A stretch of DNA of 33,346 bases from Candidatus Altimarinota bacterium (GCA_023268615.1 JALQUC010000004.1:1-33346); one strand, 5' to 3'; counted from the first letter of the stretch, positions 1 to 11,807 are shown. Notes: a model not told the origin generated them from the sequence alone. Program-made: numbers and translations.

Positions 1-1140
1 AGCAAGACGAAGCTTCTGGAGAAGTTTCTTTTCTTTTGATTTTGGAGCTGTTTTGATTTCTTTTTGGAGGTTCTGGATGAGGCTCGCGAGATCGATACGA
101 TCGAGGAGCTGACGGATAGCCTCAGCACCAGTGCCACCAACGAATACCTGAGGGAATCTCTCCATGAGGAGACGATAATCAAGCTCTGAGATGACTGTTC
201 CAGAAGTGAGACTCTGGAGCTTATCACGCATATCACGATATTCGAGATCAAGCTCCTCCATCTTTGCTTCACAATCACGCTCCATTTCACGGACTGCTTT
301 TTCTTTTATTTCACCAGCTTCATGAGCAATCTTTGCTTCATTGAGCATACCGGTGAATTCTTTTTGCATCTCAGTACGAGTCTGCTTGAATCTGTCTTCG
401 AGAGCACCAAGTGCATCCTTGCGGAAATCTTCATGGACATCAATGATGAGGTACGCAGCAAAGTAGACAACCTGATCAAGTTTCTTGACAGGAATATCGA
501 GCATGAGACCAACGCGAGAAGGAACAGATTTGAGGAACCAGATATGTGCTACTGGAGAAGCGAGCTCGATGTGCGCCATACGCTGACGACGAACCTGTGA
601 AGTCGTGACTTCGACACCACATCGCTCACAGATGATACCCTTGTAGCGGATTCGTTTGTATTTACCACACGCACATTCATAGTTCTTGCGTGGACCAAAT
701 ATCTGCTCACAAAACAGACCACCTCGCTCAGGACGCTGAGTACGGTAGTTGATTGTTTCAGAGATGAGGATTTCACCGTGAGATTGAGCGAGGATATCTT
801 CTTTTTTTGCAATCGAGATAGAGATACCACGAATTTTGTTGAGGTTCTTTCCTGCTGTTATATTTTGTTTACCTGCATTCTTGCTGATAGCAGAATAGTC
901 TGTGATTCTATCATTGAGAAAATCAGTCATCTCATCAGTGAGATATGGATTTGTATTATCATCATCGAGGAATCATTTTTCTTCTGCAAAGAAATCAGGC
1001 TCTTCATCGAGACCTGGTTCAGCATCATCCTCTAAGCCTGGGATAATCAGTTCTTCCTCTGAGATTTCTGCATCTCCTGTGAGGTCAAAAGAATCGAGCT
1101 CTTCTGGAGCATCATTGATTTCGTGGTCATCGTGTGTCAT
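1..1140 (-). CDS. rpoC: DNA-directed RNA polymerase subunit beta' (N-terminal 380 residues; runs off the left edge)
   Basis: Largest catalytic subunit of RNA polymerase. The visible part holds the clamp-head start: [20 protein letters not shown] near residue 127, then the zinc-binding cluster ECACGKYK...CERCGVEV (Cys 155, 157, 170, 173). The active-site NADFDGD motif lies outside the window. One in-frame TGA (973-975) is read as Gly. The start is the ATG at 1140, 28 nt after the rpoB stop; a longer reading from a non-ATG codon at 1197 would overlap rpoB. The ETINYRT motif begins near residue 47 in E. coli but near 127 here, so there is an N-terminal extension of about 80 residues. It is strongly acidic ([24 protein letters not shown]) with almost no basic residues. 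The family is certain; the role of the acidic tail is unknown. Confidence 0.97.
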
Positions 1141-1168
1141 AAAAGCAAAGATTAAGAAATGGAGTGGA

Positions 1169-4100
1169 TTATTCTGCCTCAGTAGAAGTAGCAGCAATTT
1201 CTGAGAGGACTTCTACCTCTCCCATACGATCTGCATAGATATCGGCTCTCTCCTCTACTTCGTAGCCCTCGAGGAGTTCCATCTTGAGACCGAGCGCTTG
1301 GAGTTCTTTAATCATCACATGGAATGATTCTGGGACACTTGGTCGCTTGATATGTTCATTTTTTACGATAGCACGGTATGCCTGAGTACGACCAGTGATA
1401 TCATCTGATTTGATGGTGAGAATTTCCTGGAGGATATTTGCTGCACCATATCCCTGAATCGCCCAACATTCCATTTCTCCGAATCTCTGACCACCATTCT
1501 GAGCCTTACCTCCGAGTGGTTGCTGAGTAATCATAGAGTATGGACCGACAGCACGAGCATGAATCTTGTCTTCAACAAAATGGTGAAGCTTGAGCATATA
1601 AACAGTTCCGAGCATAGTTTTTTCTTGGAATGGTTCACCAGTTTGTCCATCGTAGAGTTGGACTTTTCCAGAAGTATCCATACCAGCCTGCTTCATGAGA
1701 TCATGGATGACATCGATATCAATACCGTTCAATACTGGGGTCGCGACCTTGATACCGAGATTACGCGCTGCTTCACCGAGATGAGCCTCGAGCACCTGAC
1801 CGATATTCATACGAGAGACGACACCGAGAGGATTCAATATGATATCAACAGGCTGACCGTCCGCTGTGTGAGGCATATCCTCAGAAGGGACGATACGAGC
1901 GACGATACCCTTGTTTCCATGTCGACCAGCCATTTTGTCACCGACTTCTATTTTTCGAGTTTGTGCGACATAGACTTTTACTTGTTGGAAAACGCCTGTT
2001 CCGAGATTATCTCCTTCTTCTTTTCGGAGAATCTGGACATCTATGACCTTGCCTCCTGATCCTGATGGGATGTAGAGAGAAGAGTCTTTGACATCTTTTG
2101 ACTTGTCACCAAAGATAGCACGGAGAAGTCTCTCTTCTGGAGAAAGTTCTTGTTCGCCTTTTGGTGTGATTTTACCGACGAGGATATCACCACCCTTCAC
2201 GAAAGCACCAATACGAATGATACCATTTTCATCGAGATCGCGGAGTTTCGCAGAGGAAACATTTGGGATATCGTTGGTTGTACTTTCTGGTCAGAGTTTT
2301 GTTTCACGGACATCGAGGGTGTACTCATTGATAGAAACATGCGTAAACATGTCATTTTCGACGAGACGAGAATTGAGGATAACAGCGTCCTCAAAGTTGT
2401 ATCCATTCCATGACATGTAGGCGACACGGAGATTGTGTCCGAGAGCGAGTTCACCGTTTTCCATAGCGTGTCCATCAACGAGGATATCTCCAGCGAGGAA
2501 TTCCTGACCATGACTGACGCGAGGGTATTGATGCAGCTGCATGTCGTGATTTGATCGCTCAAATGTGATGAGTTCGTAGGTCTTCTTTTCACCATTATCG
2601 TACATGACTGTGACATGTTTTGCATCGACACCGAGGACTTTTCCGTTTCGCTCAGCGCGTACACAGTATCCACTCTTGTAACCAAATTCGAGCTCATTAC
2701 CTGTACCGACGATTGGTGATGTTGATTTGACGAGAGGGACTGCTTGACGCATCATGTTCGAGCCCATTTCTGCACGAGTCGCATCATCATGTTCGAGGAA
2801 CGGGATGAGAGATGTTGTTTCTGAAACAATTTGTTTTGGAGAGACATCGATATGTGTTATATCACGGACATAAACGATAGTTGCTTCACTATTTTGACGA
2901 GCACCGAGACGAGTCTCTGCGAAATTACCGTGAACATCAATAGGAGAATTGGCTTCTGCTATGGTAAAATCACGCTCGACATAGGCGTCGACATATTCAT
3001 ATTTGTCTGTCATGTATCCGCGAACGAGGATCTCTGCGTCTTTTATATTTTTCCTCAGAGCCTCTGCGTGTGCAGCGGTCATAAGTGTTTTTTCGGGAAC
3101 GATGACCTTGCCTTTTGCATCGACGACATCCTCGAGCGTGATACGATTGACTGCTGATTTGCCATCATTTGGGACATGGTGTGCGACCTTACGGTATGGA
3201 GTCTGGAGGAAACCATATTTATCAACACGAGAATATGAAGCAAAGTGGAGAACGAGACCAATATTCGGACCTTCTGGAGTCGCAATAGGACAGATACGAC
3301 CGTATTGAGTCGGATGTACATCACGCACTTCGAACGAAGCCCGTTCACGAGTGAGACCACCAGGACCCATCGCAGAGATACGACGCTTGTGCGCGAGCTC
3401 TGAGAGAGGATTACTCTGATCCATAAATTGTGAGAGCTGTGAGCTGGAGAAAAATTCTTTTACAACGGCTTCGATAGGACGGTGATTGATAAAGCTTCGT
3501 GCTGTTGACTCATCGAGATTGAGGACGGTCATACGATCCTTGGCAATTCGCTCCATTCGTGCGAGACCGACGAGGAATTTTTCCTGAACGAGCTCACCAA
3601 CCGAACGAATACGACGATTGTCGAGACGATCGATATCATCAGGTGTCGCAGTTGGATCATCCATCTGGAGCTTCATGAGGTAGCGAAGTGTTTCAACTAC
3701 ATCATCAGTCGATAGGTATCGACCATCTCCTTCGTAGACTCCGCTGACACCGAGTTTTCGTGACATCTTGAGTCGTGCGACTTCACCGAGGTCAAATCGT
3801 TTTGGGCTATAAAAAGTCGTGCGGAAGAGATCCTCTACTCGCTCGTCAGTACCGAGATCGCCTGGGCGAATGAGCTTGTAGAGTGCATGCCATGCATCAA
3901 CCTGATTTTTTGTTTTATCTTTGTCGAGTGTAGGCTGGAGAAATTTTGCGATAGCTTCTTTATCTCCGCTAAAGGCTTTGATGAGAGCAGCATCACTCTC
4001 GAGTCCAAATGCTCGGAGGAGTGTGGTAGCTGGCATTTTGCGTTTCTTATCAATTCGGACAGTAATCACTCCCCTCTTGTCGACAGAGAATTCGAGCCAT

Positions 4101-5074
4101 GCTCATTTTTTTGGTTTGATTTTTGCTGTGTAGACACCTGCATCTGCTTCAAATGATATACCGTCAGCCTTGATAATCTGATGGACTATGACTCGCTCAA
4201 CACCATTGACGATAAATGTCCCCTTCGAAGTCATAAGTGGGATACCTCCCATAAATACTGTGTCTTCTTTGATTTCACCTGTTTCTTTATTCAACATTTG
4301 AAGTTTCACGCGGAGATATGATTCGTAGTTGAGATTTTTTCTACGACATTCCTTTGGGCTATAACGAGGTTCCTCGAGCTCCATTCATTTGAAGTGAATC
4401 TCGACGCGTTCTTCTGAAAAATCTGTGACCGGGAAAACACTCTCAAGTGCCTCTTGAAGCCCGTAGTCGAGGAATGATGCATATGAATCAAGCTGTGCAG
4501 CGATGAGCTCAGGCATCTCAACAATAGAACGATCTTCTGTGAAGAAGTGTCGACCAGAGCGGACATAGAGTGCTCCGTGTGTTGGTTTCTCGACACGAGC
4601 AGACTTGATGATGACTGGAGATGGGACATCTCGTTTTGAGACTTTTGGTTCTGCAATTTTTTTCTTTGATGCGAGCGTTTTTGGGCTGAGTACTTTTTCT
4701 GGTTTTGGTGCTTTCTCCTTCTTATCCTTCGTTGCTTTTGGTGCAGATTTTACAGGTGCAACTGGTTTCTTTGCAACTGGTTTTGCAGGAGTTTTTACTG
4801 CTTTTTTTGCAACCTTGGTCACGATTTTTTTTGCTGGAGCTTTTTTTGCGACAGGTTTTTTGATAACTTTCTTTGCAGCCGGTTTTGCCACTTTTTTTGC
4901 AACGATTTTTTTTGCTGGAGCTTTTTTAACTGGCTTGGTTGTTTTAACTGGTTTTTTAACAGCAACCTTCTTCAGAGGAGGTGTCTTTTTGACTGGTTTT
5001 TTTGCTACTTTAGTGCTCTTTGGAGACACTTTCGTACCTGCTTTTGCAGGTTTGGTGGTTTTTTTCGCAGTCAT
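1169..5074 (-). CDS. rpoB: DNA-directed RNA polymerase subunit beta with Lys/Ala/Pro-rich N-terminal tail
   Basis: Catalytic beta subunit of RNA polymerase, 1301 residues, continuous only when three in-frame TGA codons are read as Gly (2291-2293 in TKL-G-PE, 4103-4105 in KPKK-G-AWLEF, 4385-4387). The first two fall on glycines conserved in E. coli RpoB (TKLGPE, YRGSWLDF). Canonical blocks follow in order: [78 protein letters not shown]. The rifampicin-pocket region is mostly conserved, but PIETPEGPN reads PIATPEGPN. Residues 1 to about 148 are a low-complexity tail with roughly 50 lysines and repeats such as KKAPAKKIV; normal RpoB homology starts near residue 175. Two T8 runs (A8 in the sense strand) lie in the tail. 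rpoC follows after 28 nt, and a strong promoter lies upstream. Confidence 0.97.
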
Positions 5075-5196
5075 AAACGATGGAAAAGGAGATAAAAGAC
5101 ACAGAAAAAACGCATAGGTATACTATACGATAGACACGGACGAGTTATCTAGTAGGTTCGTGCACGAAAATTGTCGGAAAAAATCTTTATGCGAGG

Positions 5197-5224
5197 AGTA
5201 TAGGAGGGTGATATGAATTGTCAA
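5197..5224 (-). promoter_or_regulatory. Promoter of rpoBC, TTGACA-N16-TATACT
   Basis: On the minus strand, TTGACA (5219-5224) and TATACT (5197-5202) are separated by 16 nt. This gives a start near 5190 and a leader of about 115 nt before rpoB. The -35 box and the next six bases (TTGACAATTCAT) are identical to those of the ribosomal operon promoter at 23643-23670, which has the same spacer length and -10 box. I see no strong structure in the leader (5075-5190). Confidence 0.8.
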
Positions 5225-5252
5225 ATAATTTTCTCTTGAATTTCTAAAAAGA

Positions 5253-5570
5253 CTATAATTCGTCGTCCGGGACAAGTTTTAGTACTGACTCTGGAAGAGG
5301 GTTATATGTTTTTATTTCTACGAAGTCATCTCATTCTACGACTCTCTCGCCGACTGCCTCCTTGGCAGCCCGAATATCTCGTCAGAGCTCTGGTGATACA
5401 TTATTATTCAGGACTTCATTGATACTCAAATTCTTCGCCTCAAGAACATCGGCTACCACGCGTGGACAATTACAGTCAGCACAATTACTCTGACATATTC
5501 AGGCTTGCAATCCTATATTTCTCAGGCGGTATTTATCTGGAAGAGGTATGGCATCAGGTGGCATAGACAT
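5253..5570 (-). CDS. Small Cys-cluster protein of unknown function (visible only with TGA = Gly)
   Basis: A 105-residue frame that a standard-code reading misses because it holds three in-frame TGA codons. It runs from ATG at 5570 to TAG at 5253-5255. The first 40 residues carry a tight cluster CQSNCADCNC (Cys 26, 30, 33, 35), suggesting binding of zinc or an iron-sulfur centre. The rest is charged and probably helical (EVLEAKNL-like, DIRAAKEAVGERVVEGDD), with no signal peptide or membrane segment. It lies just upstream of the rpoBC promoter on the same strand. AT-rich sequence with TATATAATATG-like boxes precedes the start. I do not recognise the family. Codon use resembles the neighbours, and the length without TAA/TAG plus the Cys cluster support a real gene. 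Confidence 0.6.
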
Positions 5571-5677
5571 AGTATATATCATATTATATATCATGTAAAG
5601 TTATTTTTTCCTTCATAATTAAAAGAAAAATCACCACACCAGTACACGGTGCTACTGAGTTTTCACAACTGGTGTCT

Positions 5678-5750
5678 GTCATCGCGAGGAGTGAAATGAC
5701 GACGCGATCCAGGAAATGGATTGCTTCGTCGCTATGCTTCTCGCAATGAC
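5678..5750. repeat. Dispersed inverted-repeat element, copy 1
   Basis: A 73-bp element with imperfect terminal inverted repeats: GTCATCGCGAGGAGTGAA at one end and TGCTTCTCGCAATGAC at the other. The core is ATCCAGGAAATGGATTGCTTCG. It resembles the very common bacterial intergenic repeat of the type CATTGCGAGGAGCGAAGC...GGATTGCTTCG...CGCAATGAC. A second copy lies at 12798-12868. It sits directly beyond the terminator of the upstream secreted-protein gene. Translating it gives the familiar artefact CHCEKHSDEAI, so I do not call a protein here. An 8-bp inverted repeat (ACACCAGT at 5636-5643, ACTGGTGT at 5668-5675) flanks it. Confidence 0.75.
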
Positions 5751-5779
5751 AAAAAATCCCCACTCGAAAAGTGGGGATT
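5751..5779 (-). terminator. Rho-independent terminator of the secreted protein gene
   Basis: A 10-bp stem, AATCCCCACT (5755-5764) with AGTGGGGATT (5770-5779), and a 5-nt loop. In the minus direction it is followed by a run of six T (5756 to 5751). It lies 18 nt past the stop of the gene ending at 5798. Confidence 0.88.
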
Positions 5780-5797
5780 AAAAGAAACTGAAATGGG

Positions 5798-6811
5798 CTA
5801 TTGGAATCCTGCAAGTGTGATCTGTCACCATGCTCCAAGTGGATTTGTAGGCCCCTTATTAAAAGTATAGCTGATCTTTGTAGTCTGAACAAGAGGAGTG
5901 AACCAACAGTTACTATCACCTCCATGGTCTCTATCAGTAGTACCTCCATGTGCTGGCGAAGAAGCCCCTACATTTCCTGGACCAGAACCAATACTGACTC
6001 CTCCTCATGCATCTTGAGAAGATATAGTCCTCACAGTAGCACAGATATATGCGAGCCGAGCTCAGGCAGGAACTGTGACTCCGCTCACTGTCGCGAGATC
6101 AAGTGTGTATGGTGTAGGTGTAGCACTGAGTGTAGCTTTCTGACCAGTACAGGTATAGTCCGTAGTACCTAATTCAAAACAGTCAAGCTGAGGATAGCTA
6201 CTCAATAGTGCGATACCACCGCCTCCAGTGGTTCCGCCGCCACCACCCCCCACTAATCCAGATTTTTTAATATAAACAATTCTGACATATCCAGTACTTG
6301 CTGTAGTTGTAACAGACCATACAAAGAAACCTGGACCTGTATACCCCTCTACAGTCTCACCGGCATTGATAACATTTGGGTGATACTCACCACCTGGTAC
6401 ACCATATTTACTTAATATACCCATATATGTCGAATCGGGAAGAGTACCTCCACAATCAGAAGCAGTAAAAGTAGTTCCTGCTCTATTGCCACCAGCAGTA
6501 AAGGTAAAATTTTTGTCACAAATAATAAGAGGATTATTAGCAGCACCCGAACCTCCGCCACCCTGTGCGACAAGTTCAAGGACACGATTCCATTCACCAG
6601 CAGTGAGCATATCCCCTGTTTCTTTTCCAGTGACAGGAGACGATTGAAGTCCGGTCTTGCCAGGATTGAGTTCGCCTGCGAGAGTGAAACTGCGAATAGC
6701 AGCCTTCATCTCTGTGATCAGGGATCATCCAGTAGCCGTCTGTGCAAAGAGTGTTGCTGAGACCCCGAGAAGTGTGAGTACTCAAGCTGAGATAAGGAGA
6801 GATTTTTTCAT
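5798..6811 (-). CDS. Secreted protein of unknown function with Gly-rich linkers
   Basis: 337 residues from ATG at 6811 to TAG at 5798-5800, with five in-frame TGA codons read as Gly. The N-terminus is a clear signal peptide: MKKS, a hydrophobic core, and a probable cleavage after LFA near residue 23. The mature protein starts with a region containing GDMLTAGEWNRVLELV, then GGGGSG and, near residue 187, GGGGGGTTGGGG as flexible linkers. The second half is rich in Thr, Gly and aromatic residues with few Cys, suggesting an extracellular beta-rich domain or filament/pilus-like surface component. It follows the giant surface protein on the same strand after a 96-nt gap and has its own terminator. 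I do not recognise the family; export is well supported. Confidence 0.8.
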
Positions 6812-6907
6812 AGAGAAAGAGGTTATGGTGATATATTATGAGACTGATGCAGATATACGAATGATGGTGTATTTATTTTTCTGAGAATATTGTGTGATAG
6901 AGTTCAT

Positions 6908-9900
6908 CTAGAATCCACAATTACCACCTGTATACCCTACTGGCTTCTGGAGAAGAAGAGGAAGAGTCGCAGTCGTATAAGCATAGTAATTGAGATGGAG
7001 ACTACACTGAGATTCGCCAACAAATGATGGTCTCAATCTCTCGAGGTCCTGGACCTGAGCATCTGCGAGAGAAGGAGCAGCAGCAAGGGTACCATTCGGT
7101 GTAAATATACGAGGATTATTCGCATTGATGACATCTGATGCACCACTACGCTCGAGCGATCCACCGCGTGTATTGTATGAGTATATACGACCATTGATAG
7201 TCAGACGCTCACCCGGTGCAGAAGCATTACTACTCTTGAGAGCTCCTCCATCAGCTATGAGAATTGCATCAATATTTGTCACCGTTGTGTCGATGATGAT
7301 ATTACCTCCCTGACCAGTGACATTTCGACGAGCGATGAGGAGGAGTGTCTTCCCTGGTCCACTGTAATTGATATTTTCCTTGATGTGTATATCTCCTCCG
7401 TCGACAATCACTGATTTGGTGCCCGTGTCTGTAGGACTAGGACTCGTCCTCAGATTGAGTGTATTTCATGAATACTTGTAGTAATAGTAGCCGTTGGTAT
7501 TGAGCACTGATGTGTTGGCTTTGGTTGGAGCTCTATCAGTATCCCAGTTTGTGAGTGTCGTCGTGGTACGAGGCTCGAGCTGATTGGCTACAAGTGTCTG
7601 AATATTGGTTGCGAGAATACCTCGGAAGCAAGCAGCATTGGACTGATTTTCTGAGAATGAGTAACCGTATTTCTGATTGTCTGTTCAGCTTCCTCCGAGA
7701 CGAGTCGCTGTGAGATTACGATAATTCGATGTTGTTCATCAGAATGTCGGAATAGGAGACATATTGGTCGCAGAGAAACAAGCATCTGTGACAACTGGAT
7801 AGATACCACGAGTCGTATTACCAGCATTATCACGGATACAGTAAGTGATCACTTCTGTTGTCATATTGAGTGCTGGGATTGTGACCGTTGCTATTGATGA
7901 TGCTGCACCTGTATCAGAAACTGTCGCAAATGAAGGGGTGACACCACATTCTTCATCAAATGTGAGTGAAGAGAGGTTGGCTTTGAGTCCCTTTCTCCAG
8001 ATGATACCCTGAGTATTGGTAGTGGCTGGGGTGGTGGTTGGTGCAATTGTTGTTTTCCAGATTTTTGAGTCATTATCTGTCGCGGTCAGTGTCACATCTC
8101 GTGTCGATCCAGTGGTTGGAGCTGTAGGAGTCACGACAGGAGCTTCAGTATCTATATAGGCCGATACCTTCTGAGATGGTGTTGATATATTACCAGCTGT
8201 ATCTGCAACAACTACATCTTGGTTAACTACCGTCTCAGATATGTAACGAGTATAGCGGAGGAGATCAGCTCCGATATCAACGGTTCCATGATAGACGCCG
8301 GGATCCCATTTATCATACTGAGTAGTTGAACTATGAACAAGTGGAGCACAAGCACATGAAGCAGATTCAGTCGTAGGAGTATCGCGACAGACAGCAACGG
8401 CTGTCACAGTCTTATTGTACCATGTATCTGGTGTTATCGGGGTAATCAGAGAAGCATCAGTATAGTATTTGATAGAATCGAGTTTTGGTGGATCAATGTC
8501 TCGCTGTACTGTTCTCGTCTGTGTCTGGAGAGAGTTGATCTTGTTTCCATTTAGATCAGCAGCATAGATATCATAGTATTCTCCATTGGCAAGGGTAGCT
8601 TTACATGAGACAGTATCATAAATATTTTTAAGCTCAGAAGAACCGGCAGCATATTTGGCACATTCTATACTTCTCGGGGTACCATTGAAACTAAATGAGA
8701 GCGTGAAGGGTGTACCGTTGGCAGCACCAGTACCAGCAGCTGTGACAGCTGATTGGAACATCTCGACACACTGTGTACGGATATCATCTGGTGCATCAGG
8801 ATTACATCCAATATTATATGTATCTGTCTGAGCCGTGGTACAAACTGCATCACCAGAATGAACAACAGAGAATGCTTGTGGGACATTACAATTGTCTCCG
8901 ACACAAGCAGTCGCACGACAGTAGTCATTAGTAGAATACCCTCCTCCGACACGGACAGCACAGGCAACAGGAGTTGATCCTGTATTGAACCGATGATTCT
9001 GAGTCTGTATCGATATAGCTCCTATCTGATATTCTGCGAGGAATGATGTCATAAATGTATCAGCAATCAGGAACTGTGGTGCGATACTACCGATATGGAG
9101 AGCAAAAGGGTTTGGATTCTCGACGCTCGTGAGTCGAGCACCACAACGGAATGAGGCATCAAATGAAGTATTTGAAGTGAGTTCATCTGAGAGTGTATTT
9201 CATTTGTAAGCATAAACACGATTACATCCCTGAACAGCGTTTTCGTTCGCATCTTTTACTTGCATTCTCTTCTCACAGGTATGAGGAGTAGCTGTTCCTG
9301 TCGTATTGACTGTAGCCGCATTACCGTAGAAGCACTGAACAGTATAGTCGCCAGCTGGCATTTTTGGATGAAGAACTTGTGTCGAATTTGGATATATGTC
9401 TGAAGTCATGACGACAGTAGTGCCCTGTTTGATCATATATCGGAAATGTGTATCAGCGACGACACCATTACCAGTACAAGTAATATATGGCTGGTCATAG
9501 TTCGCCTTGAGCTCAGACGGAGCCTGGGTATTACTACATGCTTTACAAGTCTTCGTCGCTGTGTCCCATTTCTCAGGAGGGATACAACACGCTCCTGGTA
9601 GGTTATCTGTGAGATTATCATCACTACACATCGCCTGGATACCTCCTATGATACTACACTTGTCTTTATCATCAGAGCCACCATTGACACAGTCAGCACA
9701 CTGACAACTCTCTTCTCCAGAACAGGTACCGTCATTGACACAGACAGCTGTATCACAGGTTGTACCACCTGGGAGACATTTTTTCTGAGCAGCACAATAA
9801 AATTCTCATTTTCAACAAGTCATCGGAACACAACTATTTGCTGTAGAATTCCACTGTGAACCAGCTGGACAACACGCACCTACTTGTTGTTTACAAGTCG

Positions 9901-11695
9901 TCGTACATGCCTGACCATCGAGACACGCAGGGAGACAGAATGGGAAGGTCGTATTGCTCGCAACCACTGAATCCTTGGTACAATAGAGTTGTTCTCCACC
10001 TGTTCAGACACCACATTGGTCTTTATCATTGAGGAGATTACCCTGAGTACAGTCACCACAATTACATGACTCCCCTACTTCACAGACATTATCCTGATCA
10101 CAAGTAATTGCACTACATGGCTGACCTGCAGGCTTACACATATTCTCTGCAGAACAGAAGTACTGCCCCTGGGCACAGAGATTAGAGGCACAAGTGTACT
10201 CAGCTGCAGTAATAATCGTCGGTGGAGTGATACCAGCATTATAACATCCACAGGAGATGACACCGCCTGTGCCAATACTACAGACAGCTGACCCCTGAGG
10301 ACAGGTGAGAAGTGATGCTACCTGTGCTGTAGTAGCAGTAGCAAATGATCCTGTTGTAGTCGCATTCATGGTCAAGGCTCCTGTAGAAGAAACAGACAGA
10401 GTCGACGATGGAGCTGTTGGGAGTATCGGTGTCGTCGGAGTATTATGAGCTGTAGTTGATGCGAGCGTACAGGTACCAGTCAGGTGTGAGTAGCCTGTGA
10501 GAGAAAATGCAGTTCCCGCTGGGCTCGTTGTCGGAGTCACTGTGAGGAAACAGACTGGGCTCGCTGGAGTCGGTGTTTTCGTCGTGCCAGCTGGACACAC
10601 GAGATCGCCAGATTCGGTATTATCAGTCGCACTGGTACAGTCAGGGTCTGGATTTGCACCACCAAAGTCTATCTTGCCATCGCCGTCATTATCAATGGTG
10701 TCAGAGCATTGTGCGAGAGCAGCATTATCTTCACTTGTATCGGTGGCACTCGTACAGCCTGGATCCGCTGGAAAATCAATCTTTGTATCTCAATCATTAT
10801 CTATACCGTCAGCACATTGTGCTGTTGTGGGAGAGGTGACGCATTGACCACTGACCATTGTCTTTCCTGTTGGACAAGTATTACAGGCAGATGGATTATT
10901 TGCTCCATTATTACAATTACAATTTGCTCCACTTTTTGTCGTACCAGCTGGGGCAGTCGCCTGAAAACCACCTATATTACTACATTGATCTGCTACACAT
11001 TGATTGCCCACTTTTTGCTTTGAAGCAGGACAAGCACAGAGAGTACCATTGAGTCTCCTATATTCTCCTGGCTCATCTGTGAGGAAACATTCGTCACGAG
11101 CACCGGCTGGAGTATCGGGACAAGTAGCACCTGTACATGTGCGAGGCATACATTTAAAATTATATGCACCAACTTTTTTATAATCCGCCTCTGCTTTAGT
11201 CTTGGTCCAGTTGAGTTGCCAGTTGAGTCCTGATTTCTGGAGAGGAGCACTCCATCGATCACCACAATCAAATGGTTCGTATTTACAGACGACGACATTG
11301 GTCCAATTGCCTCATGCAGCACCTCCGCCAACAATTTGTATGTTATTTCCTACTCATTTACAGAGCTTGTTGTCTCCTGGTGAACTCCATGTAGCAAATA
11401 CAGGAGACATATACCATCTCATATATTCCTTATTTACTCATAATCTTTGAGCTTCTTGGTCACAGAGAATGTCACCCGTTAGTCGAGCTGTAGGATTGGT
11501 TCATGGATATACAGCTGTACCACCTTGACCAGTCGGACATCCTGCTGCATCTCGTGAATTAAATACATGGTGAAAACCATATATAGCATTTGGGAAATCA
11601 TATCATTTGAGTGTATTTGCTTGTGCATATGCTTGATTTGAACAAAGAAATACAAAAACAAGCAGACCGAAGACAGAGAGAAATCGCGAATACAT
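6908..11695 (-). CDS. Giant secreted Cys-rich surface protein
   Basis: 1595 residues in one frame once 13 in-frame TGA codons are read as Gly; a standard-code reading breaks it into many pieces. A signal peptide (MYSRF start, hydrophobic core, cleavage near AYA-QA at residue 25) directs export. Next is a Cys-rich N-terminal part with W-rich segments, then two calcium-loop-like repeats (CADGIDNDGDTKIDF and CSDTIDNDGDGKIDF, near residues 297-345). Cys modules follow (CEVGESCNCGDC near 540, CSGEESCQCADC near 665). Ig-like or cadherin-like stretches cover about 1060-1250 (TDTEAP-type borders, DVTLTATDNDSKIW, DNAGNTTRG). A parallel-beta-like region (VDGGDIHIKENI, ILIADGGALKSS) lies near 1428-1510. 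No sortase motif or C-terminal membrane anchor is visible. It is probably an adhesin or host-contact protein; this is inference from architecture. Confidence 0.85.
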
Positions 11696-11752
11696 AGTCA
11701 AAAAATAGTAAATAGTTTGCCCCTATTGTAGTAAAATATGCCTCATTAGAAA

Positions 11753-11780
11753 AGCATATTAGCCTCAAATACATTGACAA
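11753..11780 (-). promoter_or_regulatory. Possible promoter for the giant surface protein gene
   Basis: On the minus strand, TTGTCA (11775-11780) and TATGCT (11753-11758) lie 16 nt apart, about 58 nt before the ATG at 11695. The spacing matches the better promoters in this window, but the -10 box is weak and the sequence is AT-rich, so chance similarity is possible. Confidence 0.35.
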
Positions 11781-11807
11781 AATATTGAGTCAGTTTTTTT
11801 TATACGA

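Noticed and set aside
1520-2059. Plus-strand frame of 179 residues inside rpoB
   Set aside because: Antisense shadow of a highly conserved RpoB region; no motif of its own.
1169-5074. Apparent break-up of rpoB into four frames (and similar breaks in metK, ddl, rplB and the giant protein) as frameshifts or pseudogenes
   Set aside because: All pieces lie in the same frame and are separated only by TGA at conserved glycines; reading TGA as Gly restores full proteins.
4605-5117. Plus-strand frame of 170 residues rich in Phe, Ala, Thr and Gly
   Set aside because: It is the antisense of the lysine-rich RpoB tail; its regular composition mirrors the repeat on the other strand.
5584-5949. Minus-strand frame containing CHCEKHSDEAI
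   Set aside because: It translates the dispersed inverted repeat at 5678-5750 and overlaps a terminator and the end of a real gene.
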